From the NCBI RefSeq assembly GCF_030813115.1, contig NZ_JAUSTY010000021.1:1-64000 (forward strand): 64,000 bases of DNA, in the 5' to 3' direction. Numbering within the stretch: the stretch's first letter is position 1; each line of letters starts with the position of its first letter. The position numbers and the translations under genes are program-made. The stretch is from Bacillus horti. GTDB taxonomy: Bacteria; Bacillota; Bacilli; Caldalkalibacillales; JCM-10596. The notes beneath the pieces were generated by a model. That model saw only the letters and a list, made by a program, of their open reading frames with translations, made no database searches and was not told where the DNA came from. This document shows positions 16,714 to 25,362 of the stretch, in pieces.

Positions 16714-17520
16714 TTATAGATAGATCAACACAAATCCCGCTAAAAGGAAGCAGTAGATGGCAAAGTAGAAGAGTTTGCTTTTTTCAAGAAATTTAATCAG
16801 CCAGACGATACCAATCAGTGAAAAGATAAAGGAAGCAATAAAACCAATCGCTAAGCTTCCTACTCCTGTTTGTTCCACTAAGGCTCCAGAAATATTTCTC
16901 ATTTCCAGAATACTAGAACCTAGGATGACGGGGATAGCTAATAAAAAGGAAAAACGAACGGCTGTTTTTCGATCTAAGCCTGTTAATAGTCCGGCGACTA
17001 ATGTAGAACCTGAGCGAGATATACCAGGGATGATGGCTAGAGATTGAGCTAAAGCCACAACTAATGTGTCCTTCCAGGTCATCGTGCCCGGTGTTTTTTG
17101 TCCAATTTTCTTAAAGCGTTCAATAAAAATTAATAGGATACCTGTCAGAGTTAAAGAGGCTGCTATAATAGCAGGACTTTTAAGGGATTCATCAAGTAAA
17201 TCTTTTAATAAAATTCCCAAAACCCCGGTTATCATTGTAGCGACAATAATATATAATCCGAATCTAAAATGAACTTTGTTCTCTTCTGTTTTTTGGGATA
17301 AATAGCCAAAAAATCCTTTAATCACATTTACAAGATCTTTTCTAAAGTAAATGATGACGGCTAAGACTGATGCTAGATGCAGGAACACTTCAAGTGTGAG
17401 CCCTTCAAATGTGAGTCCAAGTAAATGCTCTGTGATGATAATGTGTGCAGAACTAGAAATCGGTAAGGCTTCTGTCAGGCCTTGTACAATCCCTAGAATC
17501 AGCGCCTCTAATAGTGACAT
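16714..17520 (-). CDS. uppP: Undecaprenyl-diphosphatase
   Basis: An integral membrane enzyme of 268 residues that dephosphorylates undecaprenyl pyrophosphate to recycle the lipid carrier for peptidoglycan, and confers bacitracin tolerance. The two family motifs are clear: GLTEALPISSSAHI near residue 20 and IPGISRSGSTL near residue 160. About eight hydrophobic segments are present. The start at 17518-17520 follows AAGGAG seven bases upstream. A 35-residue N-terminal extension in the open frame is polar and unsupported. Confidence 0.95.
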   Translation of the reverse strand: MSLLEALILGIVQGLTEALPISSSAHIIITEHLLGLTFEGLTLEVFLHLASVLAVIIYFRKDLVNVIKGFFGYLSQKTEENKVHFRFGLYIIVATMITGVLGILLKDLLDESLKSPAIIAASLTLTGILLIFIERFKKIGQKTPGTMTWKDTLVVALAQSLAIIPGISRSGSTLVAGLLTGLDRKTAVRFSFLLAIPVILGSSILEMRNISGALVEQTGVGSLAIGFIASFIFSLIGIVWLIKFLEKSKLFYFAIYCFLLAGFVLIYL

Positions 17521-17872
17521 AATTAACTCCTTCCATAGCAGTTCTAGCTTTGTTTGACAATCCTGTCTTGTTTTTTTCTGTCTTTCTCCTATGTATGCAG
17601 CTTGTCCTTTTAACAAATGGAGCAAGACAAGAATGACCTAATTTTATCATAAATGATTTGGTGTTGATAGATTATTTTTGTTATGACGTAATGATATTGC
17701 TTCCTCATTTGAGGTATACTGAAATTATTATGTAAGGAAAGGTAAGCAAGGTAAGTTTTGTTTAAAGCATTTTTGGTTAAATAACATTTAAAGGCTTTTA
17801 TTGGGTAATAAAAGTTCAATAGTAGAATGATAGAAAGTCAATATTTCTATAGATATAGAGAGGAGATTTGAC

Positions 17873-18787
17873 ATGAAAAAAAATCAGCTTGGAAACAGTG
17901 ACTTGTACGTAAGTGAAATTGGATTGGGTTGTATGTCATTTTCTCAAGAGCAGGAGCAGAAAGCTCATTATATGATTGATTTTGCTTTGGACCAGGGAGT
18001 TAACTTTTTGGACACAGCAGATTTGTATGAGTTTGGTGGAAATGAGGAGATGGTAGGCAAGGCTATTAAAGGTAAAAGAAGTCAGGTTATCCTTGGAACA
18101 AAGGTAGGGAACCGTTGGAAAGAGGATCAGGAAGGCTGGGATTGGGATCCAAGTAAAGCGTATATCAAGGAACAGGTTAAAAATAGCTTAAAAAGACTCC
18201 AAACAGATTATATCGACTTGTACCAGCTTCATGGAGGGACGCTTGAAGACCCAACGGAAGAAACAAGTGAAGCGTTTGAGGAGCTGAAAAAGGAAGGGTA
18301 TATCCGCTACTATGGAATATCCTCAATTAGACCAAATGTGATTCGCAGGTTCGTGGAGCAATCCAGTATTGTAAGTGTCATGTCTCAATACAGTATACTG
18401 GATCGAAGACCAGAGGAAGAGACTTTACCCCTGCTTTCCAATAAACAGTTATCGTTAATAGCTAGAGGTCCACTTGCAAAAGGACTCTTATCTAACCAAT
18501 GGCTTACTAAGCTGAAAGAGAATGGATACTTAGACTATAAACAGGACGAGCTACGCTCGATATTAGAATTGCTACAGGAAAGGCTAGGTGGTGTTGCTAC
18601 TTTTGCGCAGGTAGCCTTACGCTACGCCTTACATGATCCAACTGTTGCTACTGTTATTCCAGGGGCAAGTAGGATGGAGCAGTTAGAAGAAATTTTAGCT
18701 ACAGCACATGTACCAGATCTAAGCCATGAGGTTATTAGAGAAATTAAATCACTCACAAAAGAAAACGTCTACTCAGCCCATCGTTAG
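17873..18787 (+). CDS. Aldo/keto reductase (YqkF-like)
   Basis: A NADPH-dependent oxidoreductase of 304 residues. The catalytic tetrad is visible: Asp in FLDTADLY, the following Tyr, Lys in LGTKVGNRW and His in YQLHGGT. The C-terminal cofactor segment has VIPGASRMEQLEE. The N-terminus MKKNQLGNSDLYVSEIGLGC is like B. subtilis YqkF. The substrate is unknown. GAGAGGAG lies upstream of the ATG. It is monocistronic with its own terminator. The 350-base region upstream holds only a short dyad CCTCATTTGAGG near a TATACT. Confidence 0.9.
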   Translation: MKKNQLGNSDLYVSEIGLGCMSFSQEQEQKAHYMIDFALDQGVNFLDTADLYEFGGNEEMVGKAIKGKRSQVILGTKVGNRWKEDQEGWDWDPSKAYIKEQVKNSLKRLQTDYIDLYQLHGGTLEDPTEETSEAFEELKKEGYIRYYGISSIRPNVIRRFVEQSSIVSVMSQYSILDRRPEEETLPLLSNKQLSLIARGPLAKGLLSNQWLTKLKENGYLDYKQDELRSILELLQERLGGVATFAQVALRYALHDPTVATVIPGASRMEQLEEILATAHVPDLSHEVIREIKSLTKENVYSAHR

Positions 18788-18830
18788 GAGCTAGTAGACG
18801 TTGTGGTTAACTGACCGCATTAATAGTGCA

Positions 18831-18867
18831 ACACCGTACGCAGGGAGCTGAGGTACGGTGTTTTTTT
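18831..18867 (+). terminator. Intrinsic terminator after the aldo/keto reductase gene
   Basis: ACACCGTAC pairs with GTACGGTGT and is followed by seven Ts. Confidence 0.88.
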
Positions 18868-18936
18868 GCATAAAACTTGCCAATTGATCAAATTATTTTG
18901 GGGACATGTGGCTGGTGGCTGGCAGGTTAAAAGTTC

Positions 18937-19731
18937 TTACAGTAATTTCTCAGCAGTAAGAATAAAGGATTTCGGAATACCTTGATCAAAAACGTCAGAG
19001 GATTGGTTCGGTAGCTCATCTAATCTCTGGATATGTAAGCCCTGCTGAGCCACTGCCGTTACGATTTCACCAAGTGTCCAGTTCCGCAGATAAACTTTAT
19101 CTGTTTGTTCAGTGTCAGAATCCGTGGAAGAAAATTTGGAGAAGGCAATTTCTTTTTCCTCTAAAGCTGTATCAAAATAATTTCCTGTTACCTTATGCTT
19201 TCTGATCTTAGCTGTTGTTCCTTTAGAGCTAATCAGCTTGGTTGTAATTGGATGAAAGTCCTGTAGAACTAGTAATCCACCTTTTCGAAGTAGCTTTTTT
19301 ACCACCTCGAATAAGGGAGATAGATCCGTGAAGTAGTGTAGGATGCCAAACTCCATCAAAACAATGTCGTAATCTCCAGACAACTCTTCAGAGGGTAGGT
19401 GTAACACATCTGATACAATATATCTGAGCGTCACCCCCACTTCCGCAGCTAATTCCTTAGCGTAACGCTCATTTTCCTTTGAAAAATCTGCTACCGTAAC
19501 ATGAGCACCTAGTAGAGCTAAAGCAACAGCCTTGTTTCCATTAGAGCCTAAAAGGTTGATTATCTTTTTATTTTTTACGTTTTCCCCCATGTATGGATAG
19601 AGGGAGCCAATCCTTGTAAGAGGATCCTTTTTTATTTTTATGGCTGCTTGTTCAGGAGTGCCAAAGCGTTGTAGCCATGCTTCATAGGCTCCTGTGTTCC
19701 AAGCTTGTTTATTGTGTTTGTTTGTGTCCAT
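18937..19731 (-). CDS. Class I SAM-dependent methyltransferase
   Basis: A 264-residue Rossmann-fold methyltransferase. SAM-binding region: IINLLGSNGNKAVALALLGA, then VTVADFSKENERYAKELA with the ribose-binding acidic residue, followed by VSDVLHLPSEELSGDYDIVLMEFGILHYFTD. The sequence GSNGN replaces the common GxGxG loop. The substrate is unknown. CGGAGG precedes the start. It stands alone on its strand. Confidence 0.85.
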   Translation of the reverse strand: MDTNKHNKQAWNTGAYEAWLQRFGTPEQAAIKIKKDPLTRIGSLYPYMGENVKNKKIINLLGSNGNKAVALALLGAHVTVADFSKENERYAKELAAEVGVTLRYIVSDVLHLPSEELSGDYDIVLMEFGILHYFTDLSPLFEVVKKLLRKGGLLVLQDFHPITTKLISSKGTTAKIRKHKVTGNYFDTALEEKEIAFSKFSSTDSDTEQTDKVYLRNWTLGEIVTAVAQQGLHIQRLDELPNQSSDVFDQGIPKSFILTAEKLL

Positions 19732-20125
19732 AGTCCCTCCGTTGTTTCATTAACGTCTTCCATCGTCATTTTATTTATGAGCCGTGAGTATCTGAATGTA
19801 TCAATATATAAAATGTATGATTAATGAATCTCTTGTAATAGAATCATTTGTTATTCAATGGATAACTCTTTGTCCATCTTACTACATCTAGGCTCTAGAT
19901 TTCCAATAGATTTGGACAGAGCAGGGGATAGGTACTTATTCAATGGGTAGAAGGTTATGCGAAGCACGGTATTAAATATTTTTTTGCAATGACATCCGTC
20001 ACAGGTTCGTCATGGTTCTGTCACCCCTTTTTCACGAATATAGCTCTTTTGAGCGTTTATTAAAGGTCTATTTCCTTTACAATAGGGGTATAGGATTCAG
20101 AAGTAAGGCAGGGTATTGTCATTAA

Positions 20126-20143
20126 TTGTTCACTTCTTCACAA
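20126..20143. promoter_or_regulatory. Rex-like operator upstream of cydA
   Basis: TTGTTCACTTCTTCACAA matches the Rex consensus TTGTGAANNNNTTCACAA at 12 of the 14 defined positions. Rex (a NADH-sensing repressor) is known to control cydAB in Bacillales. The site lies 136 bases before the cydA start. The rest of the 19.7-20.3 kb gap shows no gene. Confidence 0.65.
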
Positions 20144-20278
20144 ACTCATGACTAAGTTGAGTTTTTGGTTGAGAAGGGAATGTAGTAATTAGTTATAACA
20201 AAAGAAGCTATTAACTAAAGTAGTATATGTATTATTGATGTTAACTATTGCACATGCATAGGGAGAGGTGAAGGAAGT

Positions 20279-21619
20279 ATGTTTGAGTATGATGCGGTCT
20301 TATACAGTAGAATTCTTACGTATCTTACATTAGGTTTCCACGCTATTTTTGCCACAATTGGTGTGGGGATTCCTGTCATGATTGCGTTAGCTGAATGGAT
20401 GGGGATCAAACGCAATGATCCACATTACCTGCTGCTTGCAAGAAGATGGGCAAGAGGCTTTGTTATTACAGTAGCGATTGGTGTTGTGACAGGGACTGCT
20501 ATTGGATTACAGCTTAGCTTACTATGGCCAAGCTTTATGCAGCTTGCAGGGAATGTCATTGGTCTTCCTTTATTTTTGGAGACATTTGCTTTCTTCTTTG
20601 AAGCGATTTTCTTAGGGATTTATTTATATACCTGGGATCGCTTTAAAACACCGATTCGTCACTTTCTACTAGTTATTCCTGTTGTAATTGGAGCATCAGC
20701 GTCTGGGTTCTTTATTAGCACGGTGAATGCTTTTATGAACACCCCACAAGGCTTTATTTTTGAGGATGGTGCTCTGACGAATATCCAGCCTTTAGCTGCG
20801 ATGTTTAATCCTGCGACACCAACAAAAATTGCGCATGTGTTATCGTCTGCCTATCTGACGTCAGCTTTCATTTTAGCCGCTATTGCTGCCTTTGCTATCT
20901 TGAAGGGACGCAAGCATGTTTATTATAAAAAGGCCTTAAAGCTTACTATGGTAGCTGCTCTTATCTTTGCCATTTCTACAGCATTAATTGGAGACTTGTC
21001 AGGGAAGTTTCTAGCCAAGTACCAGCCGGAAAAGCTAGCTGCGGCGGAGTGGCATTTTGAAACGACCACTGAGGCGCCTCTTGTGATAGGTGGATTTTTA
21101 ACAGAGGATAATGAAATTAAGTATGCCTTAGAAATTCCCTACGCATTAAGTATCCTGGCCCATGGCTCACCGACTGCAGAGGTGATAGGACTTGAGGAAT
21201 TTCCGGAGGAAGAGCTTCCCCCTCTTTGGGTTCATTATTTCTTTGATCTCATGGTGATGTTCGGGATCTATCTGATGATCGTTTCATTGATCTACGTGAT
21301 CTTTACTCGCTTCAAAAAGTGGAATGAGCATGCTCGTCCCTTGCTTTGGGCAATTGTTGCAGGAGGACCATTCGCAATGCTGGCGATAGAGTTTGGTTGG
21401 TTATTTGCCGAACAGGGAAGACAGCCGTGGATTCTTGTAGGTTATATGACGACAGCTGAAGGAGCTACAACGTCAGCTCATGTTGATATTATGCTGTACT
21501 TATTCTTAGCTCTTTACACTGTACTTGCTGTTACCTGTATTGTCATTTTACGCAAAATGTTCCGTAACCATACGGCTGAGGAAGAGATAAAGGAGAGAGG
21601 CTTAGATAAACTGCAATAA
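20279..21619 (+). CDS. cydA: Cytochrome bd quinol oxidase subunit I
   Basis: A heme-carrying subunit (446 residues) of the bd-type terminal oxidase, which passes electrons from quinol to oxygen at the membrane. Family features: LGFHAIFATIGVG with the heme-ligand histidine near residue 20, the quinol-binding Q-loop region between about residues 240 and 310 (short form typical of Firmicutes), and the hallmark EQGRQPWILVGYM near 390. GGGAGAGGTGAAGG precedes the ATG. It is the first gene of cydABS. Confidence 0.97.
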   Translation: MFEYDAVLYSRILTYLTLGFHAIFATIGVGIPVMIALAEWMGIKRNDPHYLLLARRWARGFVITVAIGVVTGTAIGLQLSLLWPSFMQLAGNVIGLPLFLETFAFFFEAIFLGIYLYTWDRFKTPIRHFLLVIPVVIGASASGFFISTVNAFMNTPQGFIFEDGALTNIQPLAAMFNPATPTKIAHVLSSAYLTSAFILAAIAAFAILKGRKHVYYKKALKLTMVAALIFAISTALIGDLSGKFLAKYQPEKLAAAEWHFETTTEAPLVIGGFLTEDNEIKYALEIPYALSILAHGSPTAEVIGLEEFPEEELPPLWVHYFFDLMVMFGIYLMIVSLIYVIFTRFKKWNEHARPLLWAIVAGGPFAMLAIEFGWLFAEQGRQPWILVGYMTTAEGATTSAHVDIMLYLFLALYTVLAVTCIVILRKMFRNHTAEEEIKERGLDKLQ

Positions 21620-21636
21620 GGAAGGAGGGGATTTAT

Positions 21637-22659
21637 ATGAGCTATGAAGTTGTTGGAATTACTGTATTGTGGATATTTCTATACGGCTATTTGATTGTTG
21701 CTTCGATTGATTTTGGAGCTGGTTTTTTCAGCTATTACGGAACGATTACCGGAAAAAAGCATATCATTCATCGCGTCATTGAACGTTATTTGTCTCCTGT
21801 ATGGGAGGTAACGAACGTATTCCTCGTCTTCTTTTTTGTCGGGATCATCGGCTTTTTTCCAGATACGGCCTTTTATTACGGAACGGCTCTCTTAATACCA
21901 GGGAGTATTTCAATCATCCTCCTTGCGATTAGGGGATCGTACTATGCCTTTAGCACGTATGGAGCAAAGGACAATAAATTTTATATGTTCCTCTATGGGG
22001 CAACGGGTTTGTTAATTCCAGCTTCCCTTTCTGTTGTGTTAACGATATCAGAGGGAGGATTCATTCAAATTGATGGGGATAGTGTTACCATTCTCTACGA
22101 TAAATTATTTTGGAGTCCCTATTCCTGGACAGTGGTATTCCTAGCAATTGTTAGTGTGTTGTTTATTTCCTCTAGTTTCTTAACGTATTATGCTTCAAAA
22201 GCAAAGGATCAGCCCGCGTTAGATATTCTGAGAAACTACGCTTTGGCCTGGAGTGTTCCAACGATTATGATCAGTCTGCTTACGTTTTTGGCTTTAAGTG
22301 AGCATAATCCGAGGCATTTTGAGAATATGCTTTCCATCGGTTGGGTGTTCGGCTTATCCTTTATCTGCTTCTTAGGGGCTGTGTACTTGATTTGGAAGAA
22401 AAAATACTTTGGCTTTGCGTTTATACTGATCATGGTTCAGTTTGCTTTAGCGTTTTTCGGTTATGGCTTCTCCCATTTGCCCTATCTGTTATACCCGCAT
22501 ATTACGATTTACGACGGATTTACGAATCCAGCGATGGCTACAGCGTTGATTGTGGCGTTTATAGCAGGGCTGTTTCTCCTTATTCCTTCACTATACTTGT
22601 TAATGAGGCTGTTCCTCTTTGACGGGAAATATGTTGAGGGACGGTCAGGCAAGAAATAA
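21637..22659 (+). CDS. cydB: Cytochrome bd quinol oxidase subunit II
   Basis: An integral membrane partner of CydA, 340 residues with about eight to nine helices. The N-terminus YGYLIVASIDFGAGFFSYY is characteristic of CydB. It begins 17 bases after cydA behind AAGGAGG. In the Bacillus-type bd oxidase this subunit lacks hemes and serves assembly and stability. Confidence 0.95.
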   Translation: MSYEVVGITVLWIFLYGYLIVASIDFGAGFFSYYGTITGKKHIIHRVIERYLSPVWEVTNVFLVFFFVGIIGFFPDTAFYYGTALLIPGSISIILLAIRGSYYAFSTYGAKDNKFYMFLYGATGLLIPASLSVVLTISEGGFIQIDGDSVTILYDKLFWSPYSWTVVFLAIVSVLFISSSFLTYYASKAKDQPALDILRNYALAWSVPTIMISLLTFLALSEHNPRHFENMLSIGWVFGLSFICFLGAVYLIWKKKYFGFAFILIMVQFALAFFGYGFSHLPYLLYPHITIYDGFTNPAMATALIVAFIAGLFLLIPSLYLLMRLFLFDGKYVEGRSGKK

Positions 22660-22743
22660 AGCTAAAGTTGAGTGATAAAGAAAAGATAAATACGAGTATC
22701 AGTTCATTAACAATATTAATATTGAAAAAAGGAGTGAGTGACA

Positions 22744-22881
22744 ATGGATTTCTTTCTTATCATGATTGCTCCACCACTTGTCCTTTTCTTTTCAGTAGCT
22801 CTGTTGTTTATATGGGGAGCCTATGGTAAGGAGAAGGTTGGAAAAGAAGGAGAAGAATCGACTATTGAGTTAGAGAAGTAG
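22744..22881 (+). CDS. cydS: Cytochrome bd oxidase small subunit CydS
   Basis: A 45-residue single-helix peptide starting MDFFLIMIAPPLVLFFSVAL, then FIWGAYGKEKVG and an acidic tail. The pattern FLIMxAPxxV...SV...FxWG is that of the CydS subunit found in the Geobacillus bd oxidase structure, where it packs near heme b558. It follows cydB by 84 bases with AAAAGGAG upstream. It is longer at the C-terminus than the 33-residue Geobacillus peptide. Easily missed because of its size. Confidence 0.88.
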   Translation: MDFFLIMIAPPLVLFFSVALLFIWGAYGKEKVGKEGEESTIELEK

Positions 22882-22946
22882 CTGTCGTGTAGCATAGAGA
22901 TGTGCTGACTGAATTTACTTGATGTTATTGATAAAGTCATAATTAG

Positions 22947-22977
22947 AAGAGCTCTCAGAAAGGGGGGTTCTTTTTTT
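22947..22977 (+). terminator. Intrinsic terminator after cydS
   Basis: AAGAGCTC pairs with GGGTTCTT (with G-T pairs), followed by TTTTT. Confidence 0.65.
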
Positions 22978-22988
22978 ATCCCAATATA

Positions 22989-23017
22989 TTGAAAAAGTGA
23001 TATCATAATGATATTAT
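22989..23017 (+). promoter_or_regulatory. Promoter of the SPFH gene
   Basis: TTGAAA (22989-22994), 17-bp spacer, TATTAT (23012-23017). The region is rich in TGATAT repeats, which may be operator half-sites. Confidence 0.65.
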
Positions 23018-23056
23018 ATTAATATCAATTAGATGATCATGAGAGGGGACGATGAG

Positions 23057-23899
23057 TTGAAAGAGAAGTTAGCATTTAAAATAAACGGTTTTCTTGGTAT
23101 TTTAATCATTGTTGCGTTAATCTCTTCAGGTGCTTACTTGTTCATTCAATCCGTTAGTTTTTTTGCTTTGTTATTGATAGTTGTAGGTATCCTGTTAGCT
23201 ACCGGTATTATTAGTGTTCAGCCAAATCAAGCGTATGCAATCACATTTTTTGGACGTTATATAGGAAGTATCCGTGAAAGTGGGCTATGGTTAACAGTTC
23301 CAGTAACGCTTAGAAAAAGTGTTTCACTTCGAGTGCGTAATTTTAATAGTAAAAAACTGAAAGTTAATGACGTCGATGGGAACCCAATTGAAATAGCCTC
23401 TGTTGTTGTTTACAGGGTAGTGGACTCGGCTAAGGCATTATTTGAAGTTGACGACTATGATAAGTTTGTCGAGATTCAAAGTGAGACGGCTCTAAGACAT
23501 GTAACGAGTAAATATCCCTATGATACCTTTGAAAGTGATGATTACTCACTTCGTGGTAACTCAGATGAAGTGGCCGAGGAGCTTTCTAAGGAAGTGCAGA
23601 GTAGATTGATCGTGTCTGGTGTAGAGGTTATTGAGGCTAGATTAACACATTTAGCTTATTCTACAGAAATTGCTAGCGCTATGCTTCAAAGGCAGCAAGC
23701 TAAAGCGATTTTAGATGCTAGAAGAATTATTGTAGATGGAGCTGTCGGAATGGTTCAGCTCGCTGTCCAAAAGATAGAGGAGGATCATATAGTGGATCTG
23801 GATGAAGAAAGAAAAGCAACGATGATAAACAACTTGATGGTCGCTATCGTAGCGGATCGCTCTGTACAGCCAGTGGTTAATACAGGGTCGATTTATTAG
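23057..23899 (+). CDS. SPFH (band 7/stomatin-like) membrane protein
   Basis: A 280-residue protein with two N-terminal hydrophobic helices (about 8-30 and 34-54), then an SPFH domain (ISVQPNQAYAITFFGRYIGS, KLKVNDVDGNPIEIASVVVYRV) and a helical C-terminal part with LTHLAYSTEIASAMLQRQQA. SPFH proteins scaffold membrane microdomains. The TTG at 23057 is preferred, eight bases after AGAGGGG; the ATG codons at 23033 and 23039 lack a ribosome site. It is paired with a ribbon-helix-helix protein 13 bases downstream. Confidence 0.85.
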   Translation: MKEKLAFKINGFLGILIIVALISSGAYLFIQSVSFFALLLIVVGILLATGIISVQPNQAYAITFFGRYIGSIRESGLWLTVPVTLRKSVSLRVRNFNSKKLKVNDVDGNPIEIASVVVYRVVDSAKALFEVDDYDKFVEIQSETALRHVTSKYPYDTFESDDYSLRGNSDEVAEELSKEVQSRLIVSGVEVIEARLTHLAYSTEIASAMLQRQQAKAILDARRIIVDGAVGMVQLAVQKIEEDHIVDLDEERKATMINNLMVAIVADRSVQPVVNTGSIY

Positions 23900-23912
23900 C
23901 TAGGTCTAAAAC

Positions 23913-24101
23913 ATGTCTAATAAAAAGAAATTTCTTCTCCGCATAGATCCGAAGCTATATGAGGTTTTAGAGCGCTGGTCCACCGATGAGTTTCGAAGTG
24001 TAAACACACATATTGAATATTTACTCAGGGAGTCAGCAAAACGAGCAGGGAGACTTCATGGAGAAAGTAGAAATGTGATAAAAGAAGATGAAGATTCGTA
24101 A
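23913..24101 (+). CDS. Arc-like ribbon-helix-helix protein
   Basis: A 62-residue protein with KKKFLLRIDPKLYEVLERWS, then SVNTHIEYLLRESAKRAG, the pattern of Arc/MetJ-type DNA-binding domains (a beta strand followed by two helices). The C-terminus is short and acidic. It starts 13 bases after the SPFH gene with only a weak site (AGGTC), which suggests translational coupling. It could be a transcription factor or a DNA-tethering partner of the membrane protein. Confidence 0.78.
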   Translation: MSNKKKFLLRIDPKLYEVLERWSTDEFRSVNTHIEYLLRESAKRAGRLHGESRNVIKEDEDS

Positions 24102-24155
24102 AGTGAAGGGGTTGTCAGAAGTGCAGTAATGAAATCGAAAATCCCTATCCATACT

Positions 24156-24203
24156 AAAAGATGCCTCCCTCCATTTAATATGGTGTAGACAGGCATCTTT
24201 TTT
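24156..24203. terminator. Terminator between the SPFH/RHH pair and the flavin reductase
   Basis: AAAAGATGCCT (24156-24166) pairs with AGGCATCTTTT (24191-24201), with A and T runs on both sides. Confidence 0.82.
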
Positions 24204-24239
24204 CACGAAATCACACGAACATAACTACTAACAGATTCA

Positions 24240-24860
24240 TTAGCTTGGGCGGTCTAAACTAAATGGTTTATCTAAAGTGGCGTATCCATTCCCGGCTAAT
24301 CTAGCCACTGGTTTCGCTTTTTCACAAAGAATATACTCCTTCTCCGTATCGTACAGGTGGTCTGCAATATGATAGCAAAGCACTTTTCCAATCAGAAAAT
24401 CAGTGTTGGTATGTCCTTGATCATCCTGAAAGGTAAGATGCTGGTCAAGCTTACATTCAAAACGAATGCTTGCTTCCTTGATTCCTGGCACAGAAACTAT
24501 GGAGCTATCTGTGGTATGTAGGGAGGTTAAGGAGAGCTCACTTTCGTCGTTTTTTAAAGTAGCGGCTGTTTTATTGATCTCTTCAATAAGCTGTTCATCG
24601 CTTAAGTGCACGACAAATTCCCCGCGATGGATCGCATTTCTAGCGGTGTCCTTCATTTCACCATCTCGTCTGCCAACAGAAATTGAAATTCTAGGAGGAT
24701 TGCTGCTGGCCACATTAAAAAAACTAAAAGGTGCAGCGTTTACCGACTCGTTAACGGTCGATAGTGTCGTCACAAAGGCAATGGGACGAGGCACAACAAT
24801 TCCGGTAAGTAGCTTATAGTTCAGCTTAGCCGGTATTTCTTCAGCAAGGATACGGATCAT
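24240..24860 (-). CDS. Flavin reductase family protein (FMN-binding split barrel)
   Basis: A 206-residue FMN-binding protein of the DIM6/NTAB type: LLTGIVVPRPIAFVTTLS, then VNAAPFSFFNVASSNPPRIS and GEMKDTARNAIHRGEFVVHL. It probably supplies reduced flavin or acts as an oxidoreductase; the substrate is unknown. AAGGTG precedes the ATG. Its start overlaps the stop of the upstream small membrane protein gene by four bases (ATGA), so the two are translationally coupled. Confidence 0.85.
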   Translation of the reverse strand: MIRILAEEIPAKLNYKLLTGIVVPRPIAFVTTLSTVNESVNAAPFSFFNVASSNPPRISISVGRRDGEMKDTARNAIHRGEFVVHLSDEQLIEEINKTAATLKNDESELSLTSLHTTDSSIVSVPGIKEASIRFECKLDQHLTFQDDQGHTNTDFLIGKVLCYHIADHLYDTEKEYILCEKAKPVARLAGNGYATLDKPFSLDRPS

Positions 24861-25090
24861 TTTTTCACCTTCTTTTTATTTTTGTTTTTATCATCACCTT
24901 GGTCATCCTCTTCTTCCTTCACCTCTTTATGCTCGTGAAACTCTACAGATGTTTGCCCCATAATTCGATCAAAGGGAGTATAGCTGCTTACGGGAACCTG
25001 TTTTTTTATAAACATTTTAACAACAATGTAACCGATCAAAAAGAAAATTGGTCCCAAAAGGGAGAGCATTAAAATAAGCGTAAAATCCAT
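24857..25090 (-). CDS. Small single-TM protein, DUF3951-like
   Basis: A 77-residue protein with one N-terminal helix (about 4-27), a short segment YTPFDRIMGQTSVEFHEHKE that resembles Bacillus DUF3951 proteins, and a charged Glu/Lys/Asp tail (KNKNKKKVKK). The function is unknown. It is the first gene of a two-gene unit with the flavin reductase. Confidence 0.55.
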   Translation of the reverse strand: MDFTLILMLSLLGPIFFLIGYIVVKMFIKKQVPVSSYTPFDRIMGQTSVEFHEHKEVKEEEDDQGDDKNKNKKKVKK

Positions 25091-25362
25091 GCAATCAGTC
25101 CTTTATTTCAATTTTACGTTATCAAATCAAAGCAGTTTCAGTCAATAAGCTGTTGTCTGTTTTATTTAGAGTTTATCAAATTTGGGACAAGAAAGCGTAA
25201 GCCTTAGAGGAGAGGAAGGAGATATCTATGCTTTTCTAACTTACACTGCCAGTCGTTAAAGGAAAACTTAGCATGATATGACGTTCATCTTAAAAAATCG
25301 CTTGAGTATGACCTTAGTTAACCTTTAAGATAAAGTGGAAATAATCGTAAAGGAGCAAAACG

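Noticed and set aside
20049-20083. TTGAGC and TACAAT as the cydA promoter
   Set aside because: The spacer is 23 bases. The true promoter could not be fixed by eye.
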